Source: Syntrophorhabdaceae bacterium (GTDB lineage Bacteria > Desulfobacterota > Syntrophorhabdia > Syntrophorhabdales > Syntrophorhabdaceae). Taken from it: 64,000 nt of DNA. The DNA lies in assembly GCA_028698615.1 (NCBI GenBank), contig JAQVWF010000001.1, forward strand, positions 1 through 64,000. Reading direction: 5' to 3'. Positions within the stretch are counted from its first letter, which is position 1; each line of letters begins with the position of its first letter. Made by a program: the position numbers and the translations under genes. The notes beneath the pieces were generated by a model, which was not told the origin of the DNA, made no database searches, and saw only the letters and a list, made by a program, of their open reading frames with translations. Below are positions 9,422 to 17,791 of this stretch, piece after piece.

Positions 9422-9938
9422 CACTTCTCTTCCCCCGTCATTAAGGACCCCTTCGTTGCGGCGGGCCTTTTTTCTTTCCTCGAGGCCCTCGACCTCTCGG
9501 ACGTCACCCTCGAAAGGGAGGCCCGCCTCTATTCCGTTCTTGTGCACATGATCTCGCGCCACGCGGACAGAGGGGGGGTCCCGGGGCGCGGGAAACGGCG
9601 GATCGGGTCTGGTGAAGGCGTTGTTGGAATATCTCGACGAGCATTTTACGGAGAACGTAACCCTCCGTCAGCTCCCCGGCATCGCAAACCTGAGCAAGTT
9701 TCATCTTCTGCGCGCCTTTCGTGCCGCCGCGGGGCTTCCTCCCCACGCCTATGTGATCCAGAAACGGGTAGATCATGCCCGCCGCCTCCTCTCCCAAGGT
9801 CTTCCCACCGCCGACGTCAGCTTGGAGGCGGGCTTTGCCGACCAGAGTCACTTCACCCTGTCCTTTGGAACAATCCTCGGCTTTACCCCCGGCCGCTACC
9901 GCCCCAGCAATCCAGCACAAGACATCCCTCCCCATTAG
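9422..9938 (+). pseudogene. AraC-family regulator, truncated and frameshifted
   Basis: The region 9422 to about 9575 in frame 2 encodes FSSPVIKDPFVAAGLFSFL and a following Leu-rich RHAD segment, matching the end of an AraC-type ligand-binding domain. From about 9579 the same protein continues in frame 3, with KALLEYLDEHFTENVTLRQL and a complete AraC helix-turn-helix pair ending near GFTPGRYRP. The shift occurs at a run of seven G (9572-9578). Most of the N-terminal cupin domain is not found upstream. A GTG at 9612 could still give a 108-aa DNA-binding fragment. Most likely a decayed regulator, unless the G run is a sequencing error. Confidence 0.65.
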
Positions 9939-10003
9939 CCCTTACGCTGCCACTTGACAGCCAGCGCTCTCGCTGTACACTCCCCGGGGAGGTTCTTAAT
10001 CTA

Positions 10004-10310
10004 ATGATACATCTGTACAGACCACGACTTCGACGCTATCCTCGACATCGTCAACAACGGGGCGTAAGCCTACAAGGGCGTCATGCCGGACGACCGCTGG
10101 CACGATCCCTACATGGCTCGCCTGAAGCTGCAGCACGAGATCGGGGATGGCGTCGTCTTTTACGGATACCAGGAAGACAGCACGCTCGCCGGCCTCGCGG
10201 GCATCCGGGACCGCGACGACGTGTCCCTCATCCGGCAAAGCTCTTCGGCCTGCGTCATCATGGCGCGCTGGCACCGTCGAGGGCGACCTCGGTTCCATCA
10301 CCGCCGGTGA
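10004..10310 (+). pseudogene. GNAT acetyltransferase remnant
   Basis: The frame beginning CTDHDFDAILDIV, interrupted by TAA at 10065, then AYKGVMPDDRWHDPYM and GVVFYGYQEDSTLAGLAGI with DDVSLIR, follows a recognisable GNAT N-acetyltransferase family whose members read RPCTDADFDAI and AYRGVIPADRW. A GGGGAGG ribosome-binding site and ATG (10004) remain, but the ATG is out of frame by one base. After DDVSLIR the family sequence (the acetyl-CoA-binding part) is lost. This is a dead gene with at least three lesions. Confidence 0.65.
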
Positions 10311-10519
10311 TCCCTTTGACGTTTTCCGGGACTACAACGTGATCTGGGGGAGTGTGCCTGGCCGCCTCTCTTTCCGCCTCCCTGTTTTCCATTCCCAGAC
10401 GGAGGACCGGGAGCAACGGGGGAGGGCTGGCCGAGGAAAATCTGCGCTGACGATGTTTCACGTGAAACAACGCCTTTCGCCTGTTATCTCGAAGACTTGG
10501 GTGGCCAAACGAAATGCAG
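10311..10519. other. remnant-bearing intergenic region with parS
   Basis: After the GNAT remnant, another frame (about 10270-10370) reads GDLGSITAGDPFDVFRDYN and then VIWG, which looks like the tail of an unrelated, unidentified protein. No start or continuous gene is present. The perfect parS site lies at 10454-10469. Confidence 0.4.
10454..10469. promoter_or_regulatory. parS site, perfect palindrome
   Basis: TGTTTCACGTGAAACA is the exact 16-bp ParB-binding consensus and a perfect palindrome, located between a pseudogene remnant and the end of the PilZ gene. It is the second such site in the window and about 14 kb from dnaA. Established knowledge: ParB loads at parS, spreads, and recruits SMC near the origin. 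Confidence 0.9.
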
Positions 10520-11251
10520 CTATCTCGTAACGCGAACTTCCTTGCAGCGCAATTCCCTCTCCACGTCACGGATTTTTCTAGCGAGGATGTTCTTGAAATT
10601 CGCCTCCACATCAATGAACTGCACCGATGCCAGGGCGACAGTTTTCTTTATCCGCTCGTTCTCCGGCTCCCACACCCGGAGGACCTTCGCAACCACTTCA
10701 TAAGAAGCCTCTTCCACTGACACCGTCAGCGTCACCGGTTCGTTGATCTTGAAGGGATATATCTTCTCATGGCTGAACTTCGCTCCCCCGATGGATATGT
10801 CGATGATGCTGACGCACCTGCCCCCGACGGCTATTTCGATGCCGCAGCCACCGGGAGGCTCCAGCCGGTAGAACATCCTCAGGTTGTACTCCTCGAAATC
10901 CCCCGCCCTTCTCAGGGCCAGGGCCTGGACCTTCAGCGAAGAAGAAAGCGTGAACTCCTTTATGAACTCGACTACTATCGCTGGAAAACCAAACCGCCGC
11001 GGCGTGCCGCCTGACCGGTCGAGAAAGGTCACGAAAAGCTCTTTGCCGAGGTGTGTCCTTGATACGGGCGGATCCGTCTGTGCGACGACTAACCTGTCGC
11101 CGGCCATTTCATGGATTACGGAATTCCCGACATCAACGGTCTCCCTCATGTGGTCGATGTTGATGATGATATTGATGTTAAGCCCTGGCCTGATATTCAT
11201 CTCATGGGGCGCCTGACCGGCCCGGTTCTCTTCTTCTCTCCCAATCCCCAT
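10520..11251 (-). CDS. PilZ-domain (YcgR-like) c-di-GMP effector
   Basis: About 243 aa. The N-terminal half (to about residue 120) resembles the YcgR N-domain; residues about 125-235 are a PilZ domain with the c-di-GMP-binding RMFYR (RxxxR) and DISIGG (DxSxxG) motifs. YcgR-type proteins slow the flagellar motor or act on exopolysaccharide when c-di-GMP rises. The gene begins 5 bases after the cupin gene stop and is probably co-transcribed with it. An internal ATG at 11200 could also be the start. It fits with the HDOD/GGDEF-like genes found 3 kb away. Confidence 0.82.
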   Translation of the reverse strand: MGIGREEENRAGQAPHEMNIRPGLNINIIINIDHMRETVDVGNSVIHEMAGDRLVVAQTDPPVSRTHLGKELFVTFLDRSGGTPRRFGFPAIVVEFIKEFTLSSSLKVQALALRRAGDFEEYNLRMFYRLEPPGGCGIEIAVGGRCVSIIDISIGGAKFSHEKIYPFKINEPVTLTVSVEEASYEVVAKVLRVWEPENERIKKTVALASVQFIDVEANFKNILARKIRDVERELRCKEVRVTR

Positions 11252-11256
11252 GTCTG

Positions 11257-11598
11257 CTAGCGGGGATATGCGGCTATGACGAGGACGAACGTCTCCTCGT
11301 CCCTCGTGTTCTCCAGTGCATGGGGTTCGCCAGCCGGTATCCAGACGGAATCGCCTTCTCCAACCTCTCTTGTCTCGTCCCCAACCTTCATCTTCCCTCC
11401 GCCCTTGAACACCAGGTATATTTCCTCTACGGGATCTATGTGCTCTTCAATCGTGTTCCCCGGAGGCAGGATGGCATAGGCAAGGAATTCTATCCCTTTC
11501 AGGAACCGGCTCGTCATGATCATCCGCGCAACGGCCCCCCTGTGGGCTATGTATGTGGTCCCCATCACTTCCGGATCATTAAAGTTCCTGACTATCAT
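11257..11598 (-). CDS. cupin-domain protein
   Basis: About 113 aa, a single small beta-barrel cupin. The metal-binding motif is visible as EEHIDPVEEIYLVFKGGG in the first half and GEPHALEN in the second. The start at 11598 has a GGGGAGG box but tight spacing; an ATG at 11619 is an alternative. Small cupins of this kind may bind a metal and a small molecule or act as sugar isomerase/dioxygenase relatives, and no substrate can be assigned. It follows glnA by 75 bases, with a 10-C run (11631-11640) between. Confidence 0.8.
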   Translation of the reverse strand: MIVRNFNDPEVMGTTYIAHRGAVARMIMTSRFLKGIEFLAYAILPPGNTIEEHIDPVEEIYLVFKGGGKMKVGDETREVGEGDSVWIPAGEPHALENTRDEETFVLVIAAYPR

Positions 11599-11673
11599 GC
11601 TCCTCCCCTCAGTCATCAAGAGAATCCCCCACCCCCCCCCAACATTTTCATATTCGGGCAGCTCGCGACTCCC

Positions 11674-12996
11674 TCACAATACCGGCAGATATGTGTCGAT
11701 CTCGTAATTCGACACATGGGCCCTGAACCTGTCCCATTCGATCTTCTTGTTCTCGATGAGCTTCTCGAAAACGTGCTCGCCAAGGGCCTCGCGCACCAGC
11801 TTCGACCCCTCTGTTGCTTCGATGGCCTCGAAGAGGCTTCCCGGAAGGGCCCCTATGTCGAGCTCCTTCCTGCGTTCCGGGCTCATCTCGTAGACATCTT
11901 CCTCTACCGCATTGGGGAGAGGGTACTTGTTCCTTATCCCCTCGAGCCCCGCCCTGAGCATACACGCGAACGCAAGGTAGGGGTTGCACGCCGGATCGGG
12001 GCTTCTGTATTCCACCCGGGTGGCGCTCTCCTTCCCCGGCTTGTACAGCGGCACCCGGACCAGTGTCGACCTGTTGCGCCGCGCCCACGATATGTACACC
12101 GGCGCCTCGTAACCCGGCACCAGCCGCTTGTACGAGTTTACCCACTGGCTCGTCACCAGCGTGATCTCCCTGGCGTGCCTCAGAAGGCCGGCTATATACC
12201 ATTTCCCCACGTCGGAAAGGAGGTACTTGTCCTTCCCGTCAAAAAATGCGTTCTTCTTCCCCTTGAAGAGAGACTGATGCACGTGCATCCCGCTGCCGTT
12301 GACGCCGAATATTGGCTTAGGCATGAAGGTTGCGTAGACGCCATACTTCCTCGCAACTTCCTTCACGACAACCCGGTACGTTATGGTATTGTCGGCCATG
12401 GCGAGGCCCCCGGCGTACTTCAGGTCTATCTCGTGCTGGGAGGGTGCTACCTCGTGGTGGCTGTACTCGACGTTAATGCCCATCTTCTGGAGCATAAGCA
12501 CCGTGTCCCTGCGAAGGTCCACGGCCTCATCCAGGGTAGTGATATCGAAGTAGCCCCCCTTGTCGAGGGTCTGCGTCCCCGAATCGGACTTGAAGTAGAA
12601 ATACTCCAGTTCCGGGCCCACAAAGAATTCGAACCCCATCTCCTGTGCCGCTTTGAGATTCCGCCTCAGGACAAAGCGCGGATCCCCCTTGTGGGGCGTG
12701 CCGTCGGGCTCGAAAATATCGCAGAACATCCGCGCCACCGCGGCATCCCCCTGGGGCCTCCAGGGAAGTATGGTGAAGGTCGAAACATCGGGCTTCGCAA
12801 CCATGTCGCTCTCGTCTATGCGGGCAAAGCCCTGAATCGACGACCCATCGAATCCCATGCCTTCCTCCAGGGCGTTCTCAAGTTCGTCGACGGTGATGGT
12901 GAAGCTCTTCGCAAAGCCCAGCAGGTCCGTGAACCACAACTTGATGAATGTCACGCCGTTTTCCCTGGCGTACCTCACGACCTGTGCTTTTGTCAT
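11674..12996 (-). CDS. glnA: glutamine synthetase, type I (alpha-like, non-adenylylated)
   Basis: 440-aa enzyme making glutamine from glutamate, ammonia and ATP. GFDGSSIQGF near residue 50, GPELEYFYF near 128, the ATP-site region KPIFGVNGSGMHVHQSL and RVEYRSPDPACNPYLAF near 330 are all typical. Its short length and the C-terminal VYEMSPERRKELDI match the GSI-alpha group; the NLY adenylylation motif of enteric GlnA is not seen. Regulation is thus likely by feedback or transcription. A strong promoter lies at 13030-13058. The following cupin and PilZ genes may be in the same transcript. Confidence 0.93.
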   Translation of the reverse strand: MTKAQVVRYARENGVTFIKLWFTDLLGFAKSFTITVDELENALEEGMGFDGSSIQGFARIDESDMVAKPDVSTFTILPWRPQGDAAVARMFCDIFEPDGTPHKGDPRFVLRRNLKAAQEMGFEFFVGPELEYFYFKSDSGTQTLDKGGYFDITTLDEAVDLRRDTVLMLQKMGINVEYSHHEVAPSQHEIDLKYAGGLAMADNTITYRVVVKEVARKYGVYATFMPKPIFGVNGSGMHVHQSLFKGKKNAFFDGKDKYLLSDVGKWYIAGLLRHAREITLVTSQWVNSYKRLVPGYEAPVYISWARRNRSTLVRVPLYKPGKESATRVEYRSPDPACNPYLAFACMLRAGLEGIRNKYPLPNAVEEDVYEMSPERRKELDIGALPGSLFEAIEATEGSKLVREALGEHVFEKLIENKKIEWDRFRAHVSNYEIDTYLPVL

Positions 12997-13029
12997 CGAG
13001 CGCCCTCCGTCGCCTCCCCGATTTTCTCA

Positions 13030-13058
13030 ATTATGAAGAGATGTCCCTTCAAAGTCAA
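13030..13058 (-). promoter_or_regulatory. sigma-70 promoter for glnA
   Basis: Minus-strand TTGACT (13058-13053), 17-base spacer and CATAAT (13035-13030), five of six matches in each box. It lies about 35 bases before the glnA start and in the divergent space shared with the aminotransferase gene. Confidence 0.7.
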
Positions 13059-13090
13059 TGTTTTTCATTGTATATAAGGCACCCATTCCA

Positions 13091-13120
13091 TTGACAGATG
13101 CCCGTTTCCTCTGGTACATT
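13091..13120 (+). promoter_or_regulatory. sigma-70 promoter for the aminotransferase gene
   Basis: TTGACA (13091-13096), 18-base spacer and TACATT (13115-13120), about 53 bases upstream of the ATG at 13173. It diverges from the glnA promoter just to its left. Confidence 0.6.
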
Positions 13121-13172
13121 TCCCTAACGCCGGATAGGCGCATCCCCGGGAAAAACAAATGAGGGAAGAACC

Positions 13173-14336
13173 ATGAACATCTCGACAAGGGCCGCCCAAA
13201 TATCTCCCTTCTATGTCATGGAGCTTCTCGAAAGGGCCCGGTTGATGGAGGCCGAGGGGCACAGCATCATCCATATGGAGGTGGGCGAGCCCGGATTCGA
13301 AACGCCCGCCGCCATAAGAGAGGAGGCCCTGCGGGCTCTTGCCGCCGGGAAGACCTTCTATACCCACAGCCTCGGCATCCCCGAACTCAGGGAATCTGTA
13401 TCCCGCCATTACCGCGATCGCGAACACATCGACATCTCTCCGGAGCGAATAATTATCACCAATGGCTCTTCGGGCGCATTCATCCTTCTTTTCGCGGCGC
13501 TTCTCGAGCGGGGCCGGACCCTTGCCATATCCGATCCCGGATACCCCTGCTACCGGAACATCGCCCTCCTTACGGACTGCACGATATCCCCCCTGCCCGT
13601 GTCGGCGGACAGGAATTACGAGGTCCTTCCCGAGCAGCTGGACGCCTCCCCCCGACCGGACCTCCTTGTTCTTGCCAACCCCTCCAATCCCACGGGGACC
13701 ATCTATCGCCCCGGGGCGCTCAGAGCCCTCCACGAGCGGCTTTCATCGAGGGGCGGCATCCTTGTTGTCGATGAAATATACTCGGGTCTCGTTTACGATG
13801 CCCGGTTTTCTTCCAGCGCCTCCCTTTCCGAGGAGGTCGTTGTTGTTAGCGGCTTTTCCAAGGCCTTCGCAATGACGGGCTGGCGCCTCGGCTGGATGAT
13901 ACTTCCTCCCGGCCTCGTTCGCCCCATACAGAAGCTCGCACAGAACCTTTTCATCGCACCGCCCTCCATTTCACAGTATGCGGCCCTTGGGGCCTTTGGC
14001 GATACGGCCAGCCTTGCACGCATGTGCGATCTCTACAGGGAGCGAAGGGATTTTCTCCTGCCCCGCCTGCGCAGCCTCGGGTTTTCCATTCCCACGAAGC
14101 CCGACGGCGCCTTTTACGTTTACGCCGGAATCGAATGCTTCGGCATGGACAGCATGGCCTTCGTGGACCGGGCGCTTTCGGAGGCAAGGGTCGCCATTAC
14201 GCCGGGGTATGATTTCGGGGCCTTCGGGGCATCTTCTCACGTGCGGTTCTCTTATGCCGACAAGCTTGAAAACCTCGCCGAGGGATGCGACAGGCTCGAG
14301 AGGTGGCTTCGTGACATCGGATGCCGCCCGAATTGA
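13173..14336 (+). CDS. class I/II PLP-dependent aminotransferase
   Basis: 387 aa, fold-type I aminotransferase. MEVGEPGFETPAAIREEAL near residue 30, ANPSNPTGTIY near 170, the PLP lysine in SGFSKAFAMTGWRLGW near 233 and HVRFSYA near 356 are visible. It belongs to the aspartate/aromatic aminotransferase superfamily; the exact amino acid cannot be assigned by eye. It is transcribed away from glnA from its own promoter and is followed after 57 bases by the signalling operon. Confidence 0.88.
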   Translation: MNISTRAAQISPFYVMELLERARLMEAEGHSIIHMEVGEPGFETPAAIREEALRALAAGKTFYTHSLGIPELRESVSRHYRDREHIDISPERIIITNGSSGAFILLFAALLERGRTLAISDPGYPCYRNIALLTDCTISPLPVSADRNYEVLPEQLDASPRPDLLVLANPSNPTGTIYRPGALRALHERLSSRGGILVVDEIYSGLVYDARFSSSASLSEEVVVVSGFSKAFAMTGWRLGWMILPPGLVRPIQKLAQNLFIAPPSISQYAALGAFGDTASLARMCDLYRERRDFLLPRLRSLGFSIPTKPDGAFYVYAGIECFGMDSMAFVDRALSEARVAITPGYDFGAFGASSHVRFSYADKLENLAEGCDRLERWLRDIGCRPN

Positions 14337-14393
14337 TGTCTGGGGTATTACGTTTTTTGGCCTTTGGCCGATAACACTATCAGGAGAAGTTTT

Positions 14394-14690
14394 GTGCCGA
14401 AGATAGCCCCTCGCAATCTTGAACCTGGGATGAAAACCGCCAGATCCGTCGTGAATACAAGCGGCATGGTCCTGCTTGGAGAGAACACGGAACTCACCCC
14501 GGAACTCATCGACAGGATAAGGAACATGGACGTGGACGGGGTGTACGTCCATGGCTCCCTAAAGCCATCGACCCCGTTAGAGACCGCTCTTGAGAATCTC
14601 GACAGGCGCTTCCTCCTCGTCGGAGATCAGCCCCTTATGAATATCATCAAGAATGCCGCCCGCAAACACATCGAGGGCCTTTATGAATAA
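14394..14690 (+). CDS. small DUF3391-like protein of HDOD operon
   Basis: 98-aa protein. APRNLEPGMKTARSVVNTSG and the following GxxL..ELTPELIDRIRNMDVDGVYV resemble the short domain found at the N-terminus of many HD-GYP phosphodiesterases (DUF3391-like), here as a separate polypeptide. GTG at 14394 is preferred over an upstream ATG at 14364 because AGGAGAAG precedes it with good spacing. Its end overlaps the HDOD gene start by 8 bases, pointing to translational coupling and a joint signalling role. Confidence 0.7.
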   Translation: MPKIAPRNLEPGMKTARSVVNTSGMVLLGENTELTPELIDRIRNMDVDGVYVHGSLKPSTPLETALENLDRRFLLVGDQPLMNIIKNAARKHIEGLYE

Positions 14691-15519
14691 TATGGATGTC
14701 CGAGCCGTCAGGGAAAAGATCGAGCACATAAACGCCCTCCCCACCATTCCCCGGGTACTCAACAGGCTACTGGGCGTCATCGAGAATCCAAGGGTGTCCC
14801 TTAACGAGATCTCCGTCTTCATATCCTCTGACCCCGCCCTTACCACGAAGGTGCTCCGCATGGTCAACTCGCCCGTTTACGGCTTTCCCGGAAGAATCTC
14901 TTCGGTGAATCAGGCCGTCATCCTCCTGGGGTTGACCGTTGTAAAGGGCCTCCTCCTGGGCGTCTCTGTCTTCGACCTCATGCAGAAGACGATGATCGGC
15001 CTCTGGGAGCATTCCGTGGGGACCGCCATATTCTCGAGGAGAATCGCCTTGCGCGCGGGGCACAAGGAGCCCGACGAGGTATCCGTAAATGGCCTCCTCC
15101 ATGATATCGGCAAGGTCTTCCTCCTGCTCCAGTTCCCCGATGAATATCAGAGGGCGCTGGCGCAAACACAGCAAGCCGGCATCATCATCCACGAAGCCGA
15201 GAAGAACCATTTCAACACCACCCATGCGAGTGTCGGCAGCTGGATGGCCCGGAAGTGGCGCTTTCCGGCAAAGCTCATCGACGTCATCGAATACCATCAC
15301 AAGCCCCACCTAACCAAGCAAACCCCTGTCGAGTCCGCCATTGTCCATGTTGCCGATATCCTCGTGCGTGCGCGGGGCTTCGGTTTTCCCGGCGACGATC
15401 TGATAACCCCCATCCGGCCGGAGGCCTGGGAGCTTCTCGGGCTCACCGAGAAGGATGTTGTCGAAATATTCAACGAGGCCGAGGACTCCCTCGAGATAAC
15501 GGAAGACCTGACGCTATGA
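14683..15519 (+). CDS. HDOD-domain signalling protein
   Basis: 278-aa protein, almost wholly an HDOD domain: INALPTIPRVLNRLLGVI near the start, SSDPALTTKVLRMVNSPVYG near 45-65 and NGLLHDIGKVFLL near 135. HDOD proteins are HD-superfamily relatives that usually lack hydrolase activity and act as scaffolds or regulators in signal transduction, sometimes of motility or c-di-GMP. A HD pair (LLHDIG) remains here, so weak metal binding is possible. It overlaps genes on both sides, so the three are one coupled operon. Confidence 0.87.
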   Translation: MNNMDVRAVREKIEHINALPTIPRVLNRLLGVIENPRVSLNEISVFISSDPALTTKVLRMVNSPVYGFPGRISSVNQAVILLGLTVVKGLLLGVSVFDLMQKTMIGLWEHSVGTAIFSRRIALRAGHKEPDEVSVNGLLHDIGKVFLLLQFPDEYQRALAQTQQAGIIIHEAEKNHFNTTHASVGSWMARKWRFPAKLIDVIEYHHKPHLTKQTPVESAIVHVADILVRARGFGFPGDDLITPIRPEAWELLGLTEKDVVEIFNEAEDSLEITEDLTL

Positions 15520-16451
15520 AAGAGAAAAAGACCGTCGTCGTCATATCCCAGGACGTGGTCCTCTCGGGGATCATAGACCGCATCCTTGCCGGCGACTATG
15601 GCGTCTTTCTCTTTAGAAACATCCAGTCCGCCATCGATTATATCTATAATTCACCCCCGAGCCTTATAGTCCTCGACACCTCCAAAGAGGACATATACTC
15701 GATGGATGTAATAAACAACCTGAAGAGCGACCCCATATTCTATCAACTGCCGGTACTCGTCGTCATCGACGACATCCTGAACGTGCCGGTCTGGAAGAAC
15801 CTCTTCGTCGAGGACTACCTCAAAAGGGCCGATATCGAGCAGGAAGGTCTCACCCGCGTCTCCCTGGCGGTGCTCCGCTCAGAGCGCATCGTGGAGGTGA
15901 ATCCCCTTACCAAGCTCCCTGGGAACATCTCCATAAACAGACAGATACAGGCGAGAATAGAGGCGGGCGACGTCTTCGCCCTCGCCTATGCGGACCTCGA
16001 TCACTTCAAGCCCTTCAACGACCATTACGGTTTCACCCGAGGAGACGAAGTGATACGGATAACGGGCAGGCTCATCCTCAACATTGTCAAGAGCAAGGAG
16101 CCCCAGAACGGTTTCGTGGGCCACATCGGCGGCGATGATTTCGTCTTCATAACATCCGTCGATGTCGCCGAAGACGCTTCCGCCGAAATCATCGACGCCT
16201 TTGATCGGATAACCCCCACCCTGTATGACAGGAAAGACACGGACAGCGGGTTCATAGAAACTCTCGACCGTCAGGGCAATACGAGGAAGTTTCCCATGAC
16301 CGCCCTTTCCATCGGCATCGCCACCAATAAGATTCGCCCCTTCACCCACTTTGGTCAAATGACGGAGGTGGCATCGGAAATGAAAAAGCTTGCCAAGCAA
16401 TCATGGGGAAGCTGTTTTCTGTCGGACCGTAGAGCCGTCAATCCTGCTTGA
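15516..16451 (+). CDS. receiver-like plus degenerate GGDEF protein
   Basis: 311 aa. Residues 1-120 look like a receiver domain (VVVISQDVVLSGIIDRIL, then LIVLDTSKED with an Asp at the acceptor position), but the usual acidic pair near the N-terminus is altered. Residues about 150-300 form a GGDEF domain (ALAYADLDHFKPFNDHYGF) whose signature is GGDDF instead of GGDEF/GGEEF, with no clear RxxD inhibitory site. It may have weak diguanylate cyclase activity or only bind nucleotide. It starts inside the HDOD stop codon (ATGA overlap). Confidence 0.82.
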   Translation: MKEKKTVVVISQDVVLSGIIDRILAGDYGVFLFRNIQSAIDYIYNSPPSLIVLDTSKEDIYSMDVINNLKSDPIFYQLPVLVVIDDILNVPVWKNLFVEDYLKRADIEQEGLTRVSLAVLRSERIVEVNPLTKLPGNISINRQIQARIEAGDVFALAYADLDHFKPFNDHYGFTRGDEVIRITGRLILNIVKSKEPQNGFVGHIGGDDFVFITSVDVAEDASAEIIDAFDRITPTLYDRKDTDSGFIETLDRQGNTRKFPMTALSIGIATNKIRPFTHFGQMTEVASEMKKLAKQSWGSCFLSDRRAVNPA

Positions 16452-16670
16452 CCAGTGCGCCCGCTTGCAGGCCAAGGCGGCATCGCCCGTAAACGGTACC
16501 GTTCCGCGGCGTTCTCTATATTGGAAGGGGATAGCGCCGCGGGGGGGAATCACCACAACGATAAAAAGGGTTCCTGCTTATGGATGCGAGAAGAAAGGGG
16601 GGTCCCGCCCGGGGGTCGTGGGCATCGTGACTACCGCAAGACGAGCCCCGAGCCCCTACCGGGACAAGTT
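16452..16670. other. convergent intergenic region with hairpin
   Basis: Between the GGDEF-like gene (plus) and the IHF/HU gene (minus). A GC hairpin has 8-bp arms CCGCGGCG (16504-16511) and CGCCGCGG (16535-16542) with a 23-base loop, but no T-run. No gene or known RNA is recognised in the remaining sequence. Confidence 0.4.
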
Positions 16671-16955
16671 CTAGGCCTCGTCCTTCCAGACCATTTCTTT
16701 GAGTTCTTTTCCCACCTTGAAATAGGGAAGTCTCTTGGGTTCGACCTGAACGGTTTCGCCGCTTTTTGGATTTCTGCCCCGGTATGCCTTGTACTCCCTG
16801 AGGGTAAAACTGCCGAAACCGCGTATCTCCACGCGCTCGTTGTTGATGATCGCTTTTTTTATGCTGTCAATGATCGTGTCCACGGCAATCTTTGCTATCT
16901 TCTGGTTCACGTTTATATCTGTGGCGAGCTTGTTGATTATATCCATCTTATTCAT
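16671..16955 (-). CDS. HU/IHF-family DNA-binding protein
   Basis: 94-aa nucleoid protein. The signature ERVEIRGFGSFTLREYKAYR and GRNPKSGETVQVEPKRLPYF place it in the HU/IHF family, closer to IHF. The ATG at 16955 is chosen because AAGGAGGG lies six bases before it; the ATG at 16961 touches that box. It binds and bends DNA as a dimer, and the partner subunit is not in the window. It follows purQ by 17 bases. Confidence 0.92.
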   Translation of the reverse strand: MNKMDIINKLATDINVNQKIAKIAVDTIIDSIKKAIINNERVEIRGFGSFTLREYKAYRGRNPKSGETVQVEPKRLPYFKVGKELKEMVWKDEA

Positions 16956-16972
16956 GGACATCCCTCCTTAAG

Positions 16973-17791
16973 TCAACTTTCTGAAATATATTTACAGGCG
17001 TTCCTGAAGATCTTAAGCCCGTCTCCTTCGCTCGAAATCTCTTCCCTGGTCCATCGGGGATGCTGCGTACGATCAACAAAAGCCTCGGGGTGCGGCATGA
17101 GCCCGAACACCCTTCCCGTGTCGTCGCAAATGGCGGCAATGGCCTCCGCCGAGCCATTCGGGTTATCGGGATAGCTCATCGACACCTCTCCGGCGCTGTC
17201 GGCATATTGCAGGACGATGTTGCCCCCCTCCTTCATGGCGGAAAGGCTCTCCGCCGAATCGACGATGCATTTTCCTTCACCATGTCGCACGGGGAGATAA
17301 ATTCTATCCATATCCCTCGTAAATATGCAATGAGAAAATCGGTTTGCCTTCAGACAGACCCAGCGGTCCTCGAACCGCCCGAGGTCATTTGCGGCGAGGG
17401 TCGCCGACTGCTTCCCGTAGGTCTTTCCCAGCGCCGGCAGGAGGCCCGTCTTCACGAGAAGCTGGAAGCCGTTGCAGATTCCGATGATGATCTTCCCGTT
17501 CTCGACGAACTTGACGAGTTCGTCGAGAAAGCGCCTCCCCGTGCCCGCCATCTCCAGATATTTCCATTTTACGGCCTGGGCCTTTGCCGAGCCGAGGTCG
17601 TCCCCGTCGAGGAAGCCGCCGGGGAAATTTATGAAGGTGTAGCGGTGTATCATTCCCGGCCGCTCCACGAACTCGTCGATGTGCACCAGCTCCGGCACAA
17701 AGCCGGCCAGCCGGTTCGCATGCGCCGTTTCATTCTCGCAATTGATCCCGTTCCCGAAGACCACAAGACTCTTTGGTTTTTTACCTATCAT
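16973..17791 (-). CDS. purQ: phosphoribosylformylglycinamidine synthase, glutaminase subunit
   Basis: 272 aa, the class I glutamine amidotransferase that feeds ammonia to PurL in purine synthesis. The nucleophile Cys106 is in IIGICNGFQLL and the catalytic His/Glu in GLMPHPEAFVD. It is longer than the compact (about 225 aa) PurQ and matches the longer bacterial form. It overlaps the ccsA stop by 4 bases, an unusual neighbourhood for a purine gene, and purL and purS are not in the window. Confidence 0.88.
   Translation of the reverse strand: MIGKKPKSLVVFGNGINCENETAHANRLAGFVPELVHIDEFVERPGMIHRYTFINFPGGFLDGDDLGSAKAQAVKWKYLEMAGTGRRFLDELVKFVENGKIIIGICNGFQLLVKTGLLPALGKTYGKQSATLAANDLGRFEDRWVCLKANRFSHCIFTRDMDRIYLPVRHGEGKCIVDSAESLSAMKEGGNIVLQYADSAGEVSMSYPDNPNGSAEAIAAICDDTGRVFGLMPHPEAFVDRTQHPRWTREEISSEGDGLKIFRNACKYISES

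Noticed and set aside
11320-13077. 585-codon open frame on the plus strand
   Set aside because: It lies antisense to glnA; its translation is low in family signatures and is explained by GC-biased third positions of the real gene.
16452-16670. tRNA or small structured RNA
   Set aside because: One hairpin is present, but no cloverleaf, T-loop sequence or other known RNA signature was seen.
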